Virus record (IMG/VR): IMGVR_UViG_3300012002_000174
Location: 1-33,331 of that record
Direction: 5' to 3' (one strand)
DNA from: a virus
DNA: 33,331 nucleotides
The position numbers and the translations under genes are program-made. This document shows positions 6,331-12,884 of this stretch, one piece after another; positions within the stretch are counted from its first letter, which is position 1; the number at the start of each line of letters is the position of its first letter. Below the pieces are notes generated by a model, which searched no databases, had not been told where the DNA came from, and worked only from the letters and a program-made list of their open reading frames with translations.

Positions 6331-6462
6331 AATATAGAACTGTCTGAACACGACATAGTACGTTCTGGCATCGTTCGCGATTTCATCATGCAAAGGAATC
6401 GTATTATGAGAGAAAGCAGGAGCTTTATTGATGGCCTATACCCCAACGCAGTCACAGCTTGA
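6322..6462 (+). pseudogene. phoH': displaced 3' end of the resident phoH gene
   Basis: Read in the frame of 6337, this stretch encodes ELSEHDIVRSGIVRDFIM and continues QRNRIMRESRSFIDGLY to a TGA at 6460-6462. The first part aligns residue by residue with the intact PhoH segment ELLQDDIVRSGFVKRYIM (residues 200-217). The DNA differs strongly: of the 42 bases from the DD/HD codon pair through IM, I count about 20 identical, with different synonymous codons for R and S. It has no start codon or ribosome-binding site and begins right after the endonuclease gene. It is best read as the original phoH 3' end, left behind when the endonuclease and a divergent phoH end were inserted. Its last 32 bases overlap the start of the gp33-like gene, which would explain why it is retained. 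Confidence 0.8.
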
Positions 6463-6724
6463 GGAATTTGTAGCTGAAAATGCATTGAAGCAAAAGATGT
6501 TGACCCCAGAAAAGTTTTTGGTGGAAGTGGAGTCATACGCTAATGAGTATGACTTCACTATCATCGATGCAATCATTCATTACTGTGACGATAATGATAT
6601 TGACATTGAACTGGTGTCTACGGATTTGCTTAGTGACCGTTTGTACGCTTTGATTGAAGAAGATGCTGAAGACAAGAATTTGATTATGAAGCGCCGAGCG
6701 CGCCTTCAGTTTACTTCTCAGTAA
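6431..6724 (+). CDS. 33: gp33-like late-promoter transcription accessory protein
   Basis: The 98-residue acidic product starts at the ATG with AGGAG at 6418-6422. Residues from about 25 on (EKFLVEVESYANEYDFTIIDAIIHYCDDNDIDIE) match the T4 gp33 pattern in which a short helical domain reads xxSYLEATxxFLEEN. The C-terminal DAEDKNLIMKRRARLQF resembles gp33's AIDENLLRPS and hydrophobic tail. In T4, gp33 binds host RNA polymerase and couples it to the gp45 clamp for late transcription. Adjacency to gp59 and gp32 is the same as in T4, which supports the call. The T4-type late promoters elsewhere in the window are its expected targets. Confidence 0.7.
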   Translation: MAYTPTQSQLEEFVAENALKQKMLTPEKFLVEVESYANEYDFTIIDAIIHYCDDNDIDIELVSTDLLSDRLYALIEEDAEDKNLIMKRRARLQFTSQ

Positions 6725-6740
6725 TTAACTAAGGATTATT

Positions 6741-7379
6741 ATGATTGATGGCTACATAGCCTTTGAGTTGTATATTGCGATTAAACTGACGTATGACTTT
6801 TCTAACTCATATGATTACTTCACATATGGAGGAAAGACGAAGCAGAGTAGAGAGGGATTTACGAAGCGAAAAGACCGTTATCATTTTTACGCATTGGCAA
6901 AAAAACTAAACGGGGATTCTAAAGACATTCGAGATTACTTGTTTGTGAATCTTCTATATGAGCCAAAATCGTGGATTGGTGATTTACTTGACAATCGATG
7001 TATGAATCGCTATCATCGATTTAGTAAGTACCGAAATAGCTATAAGTATGCTTTCGCGGAAGAAGCAAAACACTTAAAAGCTCTTGCTGTTACTCAAGAG
7101 TTTGACTTCAATGAAATGGTATCTACTCGTAATGGTACTCCTAAGCTAATGGAGTTAGTATACGCAGAGACGATTACCCCTTACTTGCTTCATGGGTTTC
7201 ATAGAGCATTTGGAATGCTAGATAAGTGGGAGCAGAAGCCTGAACTTTTTGAGCCACTTTTGCTTGACCCCTTGCATCGTATGAAAATCGCGCAAAATTT
7301 TATCTATCTTTATTCGAACCACTTGACAAAAGACGACTTTTTGAATACACTAAAGTCAATATATGTAGAAGATACATAG
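6741..7379 (+). CDS. 59: gp59 loader of DNA helicase
   Basis: The 212-residue product aligns by eye with T4 gp59: MIDGYIAFELYIAIK at the N-terminus (T4 has YIDGKSVYKLYLMIK), a KRKDRYHFYALAKK segment (T4 KRRDKYFFQKLSEK) and KSWIGDLLD (T4 DAWIGDISD). In T4 this two-domain helical protein recognises forks, displaces gp32 and loads the gp41 helicase, so it links recombination to replication. The length is close to T4's 217. It follows the gp33-like gene with a 16-base gap and an AAGGA Shine-Dalgarno, and sits two genes before gp32, as expected. Confidence 0.9.
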   Translation: MIDGYIAFELYIAIKLTYDFSNSYDYFTYGGKTKQSREGFTKRKDRYHFYALAKKLNGDSKDIRDYLFVNLLYEPKSWIGDLLDNRCMNRYHRFSKYRNSYKYAFAEEAKHLKALAVTQEFDFNEMVSTRNGTPKLMELVYAETITPYLLHGFHRAFGMLDKWEQKPELFEPLLLDPLHRMKIAQNFIYLYSNHLTKDDFLNTLKSIYVEDT

Positions 7380-7390
7380 GAGGTATCGTT

Positions 7391-7633
7391 ATGCATGATG
7401 GAGAAGCTTCCCAAGTTGAGGTAAAACTTCGTGAATGGTATGATGGTGTAACAAGTAATGAGACTGCTAAGTTAACATCATTTGAACACGCATTGAATAT
7501 TGAAGATGCTTTGAGAGTCTTTGAGGAAGCACTGAGAGGACTTGGGTTTGTTGTAGACCAAGACCAAAGGCTTGTTCTTATGAGAGATGAAGACTTGGAG
7601 AAGATGTGGAAAGTTGAAAATATGGAGGAATAA
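7391..7633 (+). CDS. small acidic protein between gp59 and gp32, unknown
   Basis: The 80-residue product has an excellent Shine-Dalgarno (AGGAGG at 7379-7384, overlapping the gp59 stop). It looks helical and acidic: HALNIEDALRVFEEALRGLGF is an amphipathic helix, followed by LVLMRDEDLEKMWKVEN. It occupies the position near gp32 where T4 carries dsbA, but I see no convincing sequence match to DsbA. No motif supports a function. Placement suggests a replication or transcription accessory. Confidence 0.7.
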   Translation: MHDGEASQVEVKLREWYDGVTSNETAKLTSFEHALNIEDALRVFEEALRGLGFVVDQDQRLVLMRDEDLEKMWKVENMEE

Positions 7634-7674
7634 TGAAGTAATAAGAGATTAAACAGTTAACCATTGATATTATG

Positions 7675-7704
7675 GAATCGCTAACGGTCGTTGACCGATG
7701 ATTC
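7675..7704 (+). promoter_or_regulatory. candidate gp32 translational operator hairpin
   Basis: In the 104-base gap before gp32, CGGTC (7685-7689) pairs with GACCG (7693-7697) around GTT. GAATC (7675-7679) pairs with GATTC (7700-7704) outside it. The structure is followed by about 30 unpaired, A/T-rich bases up to the TGGAG Shine-Dalgarno and the ATG at 7738. T4 gp32 represses its own translation by nucleating at a 5' structured element and filling the unstructured leader (established). The layout here is analogous; a true pseudoknot is not shown. Confidence 0.5.
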
Positions 7705-7737
7705 GTGTGAATAAAACTAATATATGGAGAATACTAT

Positions 7738-8721
7738 ATGCCAAGTAGCTTTAATGAATTGAAAAAGAAGCGTCAAGACCGTTTCGACCACCTAAAGAAT
7801 AAGGTCGATAAGATGCAAAACAACTCTGGTCGAAATCAGGACGACCGATTCTGGTATCCTGGTGTAGATAACAGTGGTAATGGGTTTGCAATTATTCGAT
7901 TTCTTGATGCGCCTCAAGGCGAAGATGACCCGTATGTGAGAATCTTTAGCCATGGATTTCAAGGACCTGGTGGCTGGTACATTGAAAACAGCCTTACGAC
8001 ATTGGGTCAAAAAGACCCGGTTTCAGCCTATAATCGTAGACTATGGAACTCGGGTATTGAGTCTGATAAAGATATCGGGCGAAACCAAAAGCGCAAGCTT
8101 TCTTACATTTCAAACATCTATGTGATTAAAGACCCAGCTAACCCCGAAAATGAGGGTAAGGTATTTCTGTATCGATACGGAAAGCGTATCTTTGATAAGA
8201 TTAAGGATAAGATGGAACCAGAGTTTGAAGATGAAACGCCTCAGAACATTTTCGACTTTTGGGAAGGTAGCAACTTTCGATTGAAGATTCGTCAGGTGTC
8301 GGGGTATCGTAACTATGATAAGTCAGAGTTTGACAATCCTGCTCCTTTGTTTGATGATGATGCTGAGATTGAAAAGGTTTGGTCTCAAGAACACTCTCTT
8401 CAAGAGTTCATTTCACCCGACAACTTTAAGACATACTCTGAACTGAAGGCTCGACTGGATAACATCATGGGTTTTGATACTGCGGATGCAGAACTTCATC
8501 GACCCGGTGATGTTGTGCAGAATGATCCAAAGTCTCATGAGACTGCTCAACAGAAGCTTCAAAAGGAAGTTATTGAGGGTAATGATTCGAATGAGAATGA
8601 AGGTGTGCCACCCGGCTGGGACTCTTCTCAACTTGATGAATCAAGTGATGATACTAGCGACAATTCTGATTCAGATAATGATGATGAAGATTACTTCGCT
8701 GATCTTGCGAATCGACTCTAA
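7738..8721 (+). CDS. 32: gp32 single-stranded DNA-binding protein
   Basis: The 327-residue product has the three gp32 parts. The basic N-terminus (SFNELKKKRQDRFDHLKNK) gives cooperative binding. The OB-fold core is recognisable by FWYPGVDNSGNGFAIIRFL, NIYVIKDPANPENEGKVF and FRLKIRQVSGYRNYDKSEFD, all matching T4. The long acidic Ser/Asp-rich tail (about residues 270-327) recruits partners such as gp59. The T4 zinc site is lost: the region from GGWYIENS to NRRLWNSG has no cysteine, and the whole protein contains none. Length is near T4's 301. A structured leader at 7675-7704 may mediate autoregulation, and a strong terminator follows. Confidence 0.95.
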   Translation: MPSSFNELKKKRQDRFDHLKNKVDKMQNNSGRNQDDRFWYPGVDNSGNGFAIIRFLDAPQGEDDPYVRIFSHGFQGPGGWYIENSLTTLGQKDPVSAYNRRLWNSGIESDKDIGRNQKRKLSYISNIYVIKDPANPENEGKVFLYRYGKRIFDKIKDKMEPEFEDETPQNIFDFWEGSNFRLKIRQVSGYRNYDKSEFDNPAPLFDDDAEIEKVWSQEHSLQEFISPDNFKTYSELKARLDNIMGFDTADAELHRPGDVVQNDPKSHETAQQKLQKEVIEGNDSNENEGVPPGWDSSQLDESSDDTSDNSDSDNDDEDYFADLANRL

Positions 8722-8742
8722 GAATCACTGATACTACTTTGA

Positions 8743-8770
8743 GCCCGCGCATCCGACGCGGGCTTTTTTT
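8743..8770 (+). terminator. rho-independent terminator after gp32
   Basis: GCCCGCG (8743-8749) and CGCGGGC (8757-8763) form a perfect 7-bp GC stem with a 7-base loop, followed by seven Ts (8764-8770). It is oriented for + transcription from gp32. The T-run touches the stop codon of the convergent tape-measure gene (8769-8771). On the - strand the stem is preceded, not followed, by a U-run equivalent, so it is probably one-directional. Confidence 0.95.
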
Positions 8771-10691
8771 AGTTAGTTGTTTCCGCAAAGATTCGGTCAA
8801 GTGTTGCTTCAGCTCCACCAGGGTTTGTAATAAAAACTTGATTGGTATTGAAAGAATCTTGTACATTGCTTGCTGTTTGAATATTTGGAGCTGGAAGTGC
8901 TTCTCTTGTTGTAGCTGCAAGACTTCTAGCTCTTGCTTCTCTTTCAGATTCAGAAACTGCGGGCGAACGCCGTGGAGAACCAGCGACTCCAGCACTACTA
9001 AGATCACCAAGAGTCTTAAGCAGTTCTATTCTTTCTTCAGCTGATCCAGGCCCTTTACCAAATCCAAAGAATCCACCTTCGCCTAAGATTGTATCCATTG
9101 ATTCGCGAATTTTTGAAGCATTATCATAAAGACTATCAGCAAAAGTAGAAAGTCCGCTTTCACCAAAACTAACACTACTAAACTGTTCAATTGCTTCACG
9201 TAAGGTGTTTATAGCTTCTGCTGCAACATCAAGTCCAGGCCCAATTTCTTTAAATCGTTCTAGTCTATCGAATATACTTCCTTCGCCGCCAAAAAGCTTT
9301 GAAACACCATCAGCAACTGCTGATGCGACACCACCAACAGATTCAGCTAAATTTGCACCAGCAAATGCAGCAATAGCTAAAGCGATAGCAGTAATACCTT
9401 GAGCAGTGTCCTTTAGTTCGTCTCCATCAATTTCTGAAAGTTCTGTTATGTTTTTCGTTGTGTTATCAAAGACTTCTTGAATTGTGTCTCCAATTTGTTC
9501 AATGATGTCTTTAATGCCACCAAGGACAGAATCAACAACTTCACTAATAGAACCGCTAAAGCTTTCAGCTGTTTGTCTTGCTTCTGCAAATACTGTTTCT
9601 ATTAACTCTTTAATTTCGTTACCAACAGTACTAACCAATCCTTCAAGGTTTGAACTAACAGAATCAATAATATCTTCAATTTCATCGCCGACTGTCTCGA
9701 TAACATTACCGAGCTCTTTAAGAATGGGCTCAATATTGGTCATAATGGTTCTAAGTGTTTCACTTATTTCACTGACAAGATTGTCAAATGAATCAAGGAA
9801 GTCACTGATTACTGGAGCTAATGCTTCAACGACTTTACGAATTTCTGTTAATAGATTATCAAAAGAATCGAGAATACGACTTATAATGGGCTCTAAGGAT
9901 CGTAAGATTTTTGGAAGCTTGTTGATAAGGTTATCAAAGGAATCGAGAAGACGGTCTATCACGTCACTGAGAAGCTCAGCAACAACCTTTGCCATATCTT
10001 CAATGAAGTCGGTTAGTATTTCCAGCACACTTTCGATTAGTGGTTGAATATCTTTAAGAAAATCAGCAAAGATGTCTATAACACCATCTACGAAGTGTAG
10101 TACTACGTCCATAGCGTCCATTAGGGCATCTTTGTTTTCTCCAACCATAACAGCAACTTCAACAAGTGCTGATCCTACTGCAAAAACTAAGTCATGAATG
10201 AATCCTGTAATATCTTCTCCAAAGTATCGTGCAACAAGACCAACAGCAGAGCCGATAGCAGCTATAGCAAGACCAAGATTGACAATACCAAGAATGACTT
10301 TTGGGTTGCCAAACATTATGAGGCCGCGAGCAATGGACCCAAGACCAATACCGATACTAGATAAGAATCCACCAATTTTACCATCAGCTTTCATTGGTTT
10401 TTCTTCACTGTCTGGAGCTGTTGCTTTTTTTGATTCTGCGGGTTGTACTGCTGAAGCTTGTCGAGTATCCTTTTCAAATTCTCTTTCAGATTCACGCTCA
10501 CGAAAGAACTCAAGTTGCTCTCTCAGAGTAAAGGCAATATCTGCAAGGTAACTATTCGTTTGTATGGACTCACGAATCATTATACCGTTATCGCTTAGTG
10601 CTCCAGTCGATATTTGTAAACTATCACGTATCGACTGGAGAGATTGAAACATTGATGTGAGTACATTCTCTAGCTCTTGATCCATTGCCAT
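8769..10691 (-). CDS. 29: tail length tape measure protein (gp29 position)
   Basis: The 640-residue product is almost entirely helical and amphipathic, with a hydrophobic stretch around residues 115-180 (GLIMFGNPKVILGIVNLGLAIAAIGSAVG region) and another near residues 435-465, both typical of tape measures. Three tandem 25-residue repeats begin LDSFDNL, and long stretches of heptad-like ELI/EDI/DII sequence surround them. The C-terminus is Ser/Gly/Ala-rich. Length is close to T4 gp29 (590), implying a T4-like tail of about 100 nm. It begins one base after the stop of the putative frameshifted chaperone extension, the standard position of a tape measure. Identity to gp29 itself is inferred from position and composition; tape measures diverge fast. 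The start may be the first or the third codon (MAMDQ). Confidence 0.8.
   Translation of the reverse strand: MAMDQELENVLTSMFQSLQSIRDSLQISTGALSDNGIMIRESIQTNSYLADIAFTLREQLEFFRERESEREFEKDTRQASAVQPAESKKATAPDSEEKPMKADGKIGGFLSSIGIGLGSIARGLIMFGNPKVILGIVNLGLAIAAIGSAVGLVARYFGEDITGFIHDLVFAVGSALVEVAVMVGENKDALMDAMDVVLHFVDGVIDIFADFLKDIQPLIESVLEILTDFIEDMAKVVAELLSDVIDRLLDSFDNLINKLPKILRSLEPIISRILDSFDNLLTEIRKVVEALAPVISDFLDSFDNLVSEISETLRTIMTNIEPILKELGNVIETVGDEIEDIIDSVSSNLEGLVSTVGNEIKELIETVFAEARQTAESFSGSISEVVDSVLGGIKDIIEQIGDTIQEVFDNTTKNITELSEIDGDELKDTAQGITAIALAIAAFAGANLAESVGGVASAVADGVSKLFGGEGSIFDRLERFKEIGPGLDVAAEAINTLREAIEQFSSVSFGESGLSTFADSLYDNASKIRESMDTILGEGGFFGFGKGPGSAEERIELLKTLGDLSSAGVAGSPRRSPAVSESEREARARSLAATTREALPAPNIQTASNVQDSFNTNQVFITNPGGAEATLDRIFAETTN
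9724..9948 (-). repeat. three tandem 75-bp repeats in the tape measure gene
   Basis: The LDSFDNL codons recur with exact 75-base (25-residue) spacing. On the + strand the repeated core TTRTCAAA...GAATC lies at about 9781, 9856 and 9931. Flanking residues have diverged (INKLPKILRSLEPI, LTEIRKVVEALAPV, VSEISETLRTI), so the duplication is old. Such units can change tail length in steps of about 25 residues. Confidence 0.8.
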
Positions 10692-10692
10692 G

Positions 10693-10896
10693 TTATCTTC
10701 TCATTTTGCCTTTGTTACTGTCTCTTTCTTGCTTGAGCTCTTTGAGATGAGTATTAAGCATATTGAGATATATTTCCCTTTCAAAAGGGATTAGAGATTC
10801 TATTTCTTCTATACTATATTTATGATGTTGAGCTAATGCGAAAATGATTTTATAGTACTCTCTCAGGTCAATATGAGAGAGTCCTATGATAAAAAA
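10693..10896 (-). CDS. putative -1 frameshift extension of gp26-like protein (tail chaperone T domain)
   Basis: This 65-codon open frame has no start codon of its own, yet it is protein-like. It reads IIGLSHIDLREYYKIIFALA, then QHHKYSIEEIESLIPFEREI and YLNMLNTHLKELKQERD, ending TAA at 10693-10695. The IEExxPxERxxYxxxLxxxLxxE pattern resembles the C-terminal domain added by frameshifting to lambda-type tail assembly chaperones. It is entered in the -1 frame from the gp26-like gene at a T-TTT-TTA heptamer just before that gene's stop, and ends one base before the tape measure start. In T4 the same slot after gene 26 holds gene 51. Expression by frameshift is inferred. Confidence 0.7.
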   Translation of the reverse strand, partial: FFIIGLSHIDLREYYKIIFALAQHHKYSIEEIESLIPFEREIYLNMLNTHLKELKQERDSNKGKMRR

Positions 10897-11612
10897 CTCA
10901 TGATACCTTGTAGTGTAATAGTTTCCTTATGAGTGTCTTTTTCATCTTCAGGGTTTGTCCACTCATAGACAATATCCTTTTGAATGCGTGGCATTGTATC
11001 GAAGAACTCTTTGATTTTCAGCAATTGATTACTCTGAAGTTGCTCTAAGAACTCCATCATTTCTTCTTTACTATAGTCGCGACAATCATATGAGCTATCG
11101 CCATCATATATTGTTTCCATGCTGTCCGCGAACAAATCGAACATCATTTCATAGTCTTTGAGATTACTTAGTCGTGTGAGCATACCAAATGTTGGATACT
11201 TCATTTTGACTTTCATATTATCATCAAGGTCAATGATGTTGGTATGATTTTCGTCAAATGTTGGCTCAAGTTCGTCGATGTTTATCTCAGTGTCCATTGG
11301 TGGAAGGCCATTTCTTTTCTGTGGAATAATCTTTAGGTTGACTACTTCACCGACAGACTTTGCTCTTAGCTTTAGAAAGAGATATTCGATGTCAAATGAA
11401 GCCATATCATCCACATTGAAGTCTTCTGGCTCTAAGATGCAATTCTGTAGTATTTGCTTGACTGTTTGAATTTGATGGTCTGCTTCATCTGATTGCTTAG
11501 CAATCAATAGCATTTTCTCTTCTTTGACTTGAAATGGCCTGAACCAGATTTCTTGTTTGTTTGATGGTAGGGTTATTTTGAATTTGGGGGTTTTCACCTT
11601 AGGCAATGCCAT
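10884..11612 (-). CDS. 26: gp26-like baseplate hub / tail-assembly protein
   Basis: The 242-residue product starts at the ATG encoding MALPKVKTPKFKITLPSNKQ; AGGA at 11622-11625 sets this start rather than the GTG three codons earlier. The N-terminus with its FRPFQVKEEKMLLIAKQ block is the T4-like gp26 family pattern (LPS..., (K/R)FRPFxVKEEKxLL). The body is acidic and helical. T4 gp26 is classed as a baseplate hub assembly factor. The final codons AGT TTT TTA TCA TAG contain a -1 slippery heptamer, so part of the product may continue into the next frame. It is in a - strand block with the tape measure, divergent from the gene at 11670. Confidence 0.75.
   Translation of the reverse strand: MALPKVKTPKFKITLPSNKQEIWFRPFQVKEEKMLLIAKQSDEADHQIQTVKQILQNCILEPEDFNVDDMASFDIEYLFLKLRAKSVGEVVNLKIIPQKRNGLPPMDTEINIDELEPTFDENHTNIIDLDDNMKVKMKYPTFGMLTRLSNLKDYEMMFDLFADSMETIYDGDSSYDCRDYSKEEMMEFLEQLQSNQLLKIKEFFDTMPRIQKDIVYEWTNPEDEKDTHKETITLQGIMSFLS
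10890..10896 (-). promoter_or_regulatory. -1 ribosomal frameshift slippery heptamer TTTTTTA
   Basis: On the - strand the gp26-like frame reads AGT TTT TTA TCA TAG, so the heptamer is in the required X XXY YYZ phase (T TTT TTA), two codons before the stop. After a -1 slip, translation continues ATC ATA GGA CTC for 65 codons. The phase, the open -1 frame and the position before the tape measure gene all fit a programmed site. I did not find an obvious 3' stimulatory hairpin by eye. Confidence 0.7.
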
Positions 11613-11644
11613 ACTTTCCACTCCTGTTACATTGATGTTACTTC

Positions 11645-11664
11645 TATTTAGGATTCGATAAATA
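11645..11664. promoter_or_regulatory. divergent pair of late-promoter-like motifs
   Basis: Between the divergent gp26-like gene (-) and the gene at 11670 (+), the - strand reads CCTAAATA (11652 to 11645) and the + strand reads GATAAATA (11657-11664). Both carry the TAAATA core of the T4 late box. The - strand motif is well placed, about 32 bases before the gp26-like ATG. The + strand motif would start transcription at or beside the ATG at 11670. Confidence 0.5.
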
Positions 11665-11669
11665 GGTGT

Positions 11670-12278
11670 ATGGCCGTAGGAAAGGATATATTTACCAAGA
11701 TACTCAACGATGCTGAGGGAAAACGAGTCACTTCAAAGCTTTCAAGGCGTTCTCTTGGATGGTTTCGCCGTAAGGTTCAAAAAGCTACAAAGGGCTCCAA
11801 AGTTTCTACAACATCAATTATGTCTCGTAAAGATGAGTTGACAAGTCGTATTTTGATTGGTCGTATGTACCATTTCAAATACGACCCCAAGTTGAAGAAG
11901 CAACTTCCTTACTATGATATCTTTCCTTTGGTCATACCAATTGAAACATACTCAGACGGATTCTTGGGGTTGAATCTTCATTATCTACCACCGCGACTCA
12001 GAGCTCGATTGATGGACAAGTTGTTTAGTACAATCAATGACGAAAGGTTAGATGAAAGGTCAAAGTTGAGGGTAAGTTATAGCTTGCTGGCAGGAGCTGC
12101 TAAGTTTCGATTGTTTCAACCAACTGTTAAGCGCTATCTGAATAGTCATGTACGCTCTCGCTTCCTTCTAATTCCACCACAAGAGTGGCAGATTGCGCTT
12201 TTTCTACCAACACAACGATTTCAAAAGGCCCGAGACAAGCAGGTTTGGGCTGACTCACGCAAGATTGCTAGGAGATAG
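11670..12278 (+). CDS. conserved T4-like tail-cluster protein, unknown function
   Basis: The 202-residue basic product has a distinctive centre: LIGRMYHFKYDPKLKKQLPY, then YDIFPLVIPIE and GFLGLNLHYLPPRLRARLMD, followed by SHVRSRFLLIPPQEWQIALFLPTQ and a KVWADSRKI-like end. I recall this as a strongly conserved protein of T4-like cyanophage and related genomes, always near baseplate genes, without an assigned function. The N-terminus is Arg/Lys-rich and probably disordered. There is only a weak Shine-Dalgarno (AGG) and the late-promoter-like GATAAATA ends five bases before the ATG. It may be a baseplate assembly factor; this is inference from context. Confidence 0.75.
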   Translation: MAVGKDIFTKILNDAEGKRVTSKLSRRSLGWFRRKVQKATKGSKVSTTSIMSRKDELTSRILIGRMYHFKYDPKLKKQLPYYDIFPLVIPIETYSDGFLGLNLHYLPPRLRARLMDKLFSTINDERLDERSKLRVSYSLLAGAAKFRLFQPTVKRYLNSHVRSRFLLIPPQEWQIALFLPTQRFQKARDKQVWADSRKIARR

Positions 12279-12281
12279 AAA

Positions 12282-12884
12282 ATGTCTGACATTTCAAATA
12301 TGGTTTCTTCAATATCGCGTACAGGAATACAGAAGTTAACTCGATATTCAGCTTCTATAACCTTTCCTACTTCTATATTCTCAAATCTTAATGATGGTGT
12401 TACTACTTCATTATCAGAACAGATAGCTCCACGAATTGAAAGGGTTACGCTTCCTTCCTCAAACTTAGAACAGATGGAAAGACCATCAAGTTATAGAATG
12501 AGCACATCAGTCGTTACTAGTAGGTCGACAATGGACCCTATTTCATTTTCAGTAATACTATCAAATGGAATGCAAGAGAGAAGGTATTTTGAAAAGTGGC
12601 AAAACTTTATCGATAGTGCAAAGTCTTCATACAGACCAAGATTTTATGACGAATACATTAGTCCAACTATGACAATTTTTGTGATGAATGATGAGTCGGA
12701 TGTTTTGTCTAAGTATATCTTCGTTAATGTTTATCCAACTTCTGTGGGTGATATTGAGTTTTCATATTCTGATAACGATAGCTATGCGTCGTGTGCTATT
12801 ACTTTCAACTATGAAGATTGGTATAGAGTTGATGTTAATGAAACCGCATCATCTGGTGGGGCTGAACTGTTAACATCAGTTTAA
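12282..12884 (+). CDS. 54: tail-tube-like protein, probable gp54 baseplate tube initiator
   Basis: The 200-residue product shows the T4 gp19/gp54 tube-protein pattern. An N-terminal strand region with APRIERVTLPSSNLEQ is followed by ERRYFEKWQNFID, then RFYDEYISPTMTIFVMN, and SVGDIEFSYSDNDSYASCAITFNYEDW near the C-terminus. In T4 the tube fold appears in gp19 (tube), gp48 and gp54 (baseplate cap and initiator). Placement beside gp48 and gp53 and away from the sheath gene favours gp54, although it is much shorter than T4 gp54 (320 residues). Its stop overlaps the stop of convergent gp4 by two bases. Confidence 0.7.
   Translation: MSDISNMVSSISRTGIQKLTRYSASITFPTSIFSNLNDGVTTSLSEQIAPRIERVTLPSSNLEQMERPSSYRMSTSVVTSRSTMDPISFSVILSNGMQERRYFEKWQNFIDSAKSSYRPRFYDEYISPTMTIFVMNDESDVLSKYIFVNVYPTSVGDIEFSYSDNDSYASCAITFNYEDWYRVDVNETASSGGAELLTSV

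Noticed and set aside
7391-7633. T4 dsbA orthologue between gp59 and gp32
   Set aside because: Position and size are suggestive, but I could not align the sequence with DsbA, so the gene is left as unknown.
9484-10047. 187-codon plus-strand open frame opposite the tape measure gene
   Set aside because: It is rich in Ser/Leu/Ile/Thr, as expected from the complement of an acidic helical protein, and has no ribosome-binding site or family resemblance. It is a shadow of the minus-strand gene.
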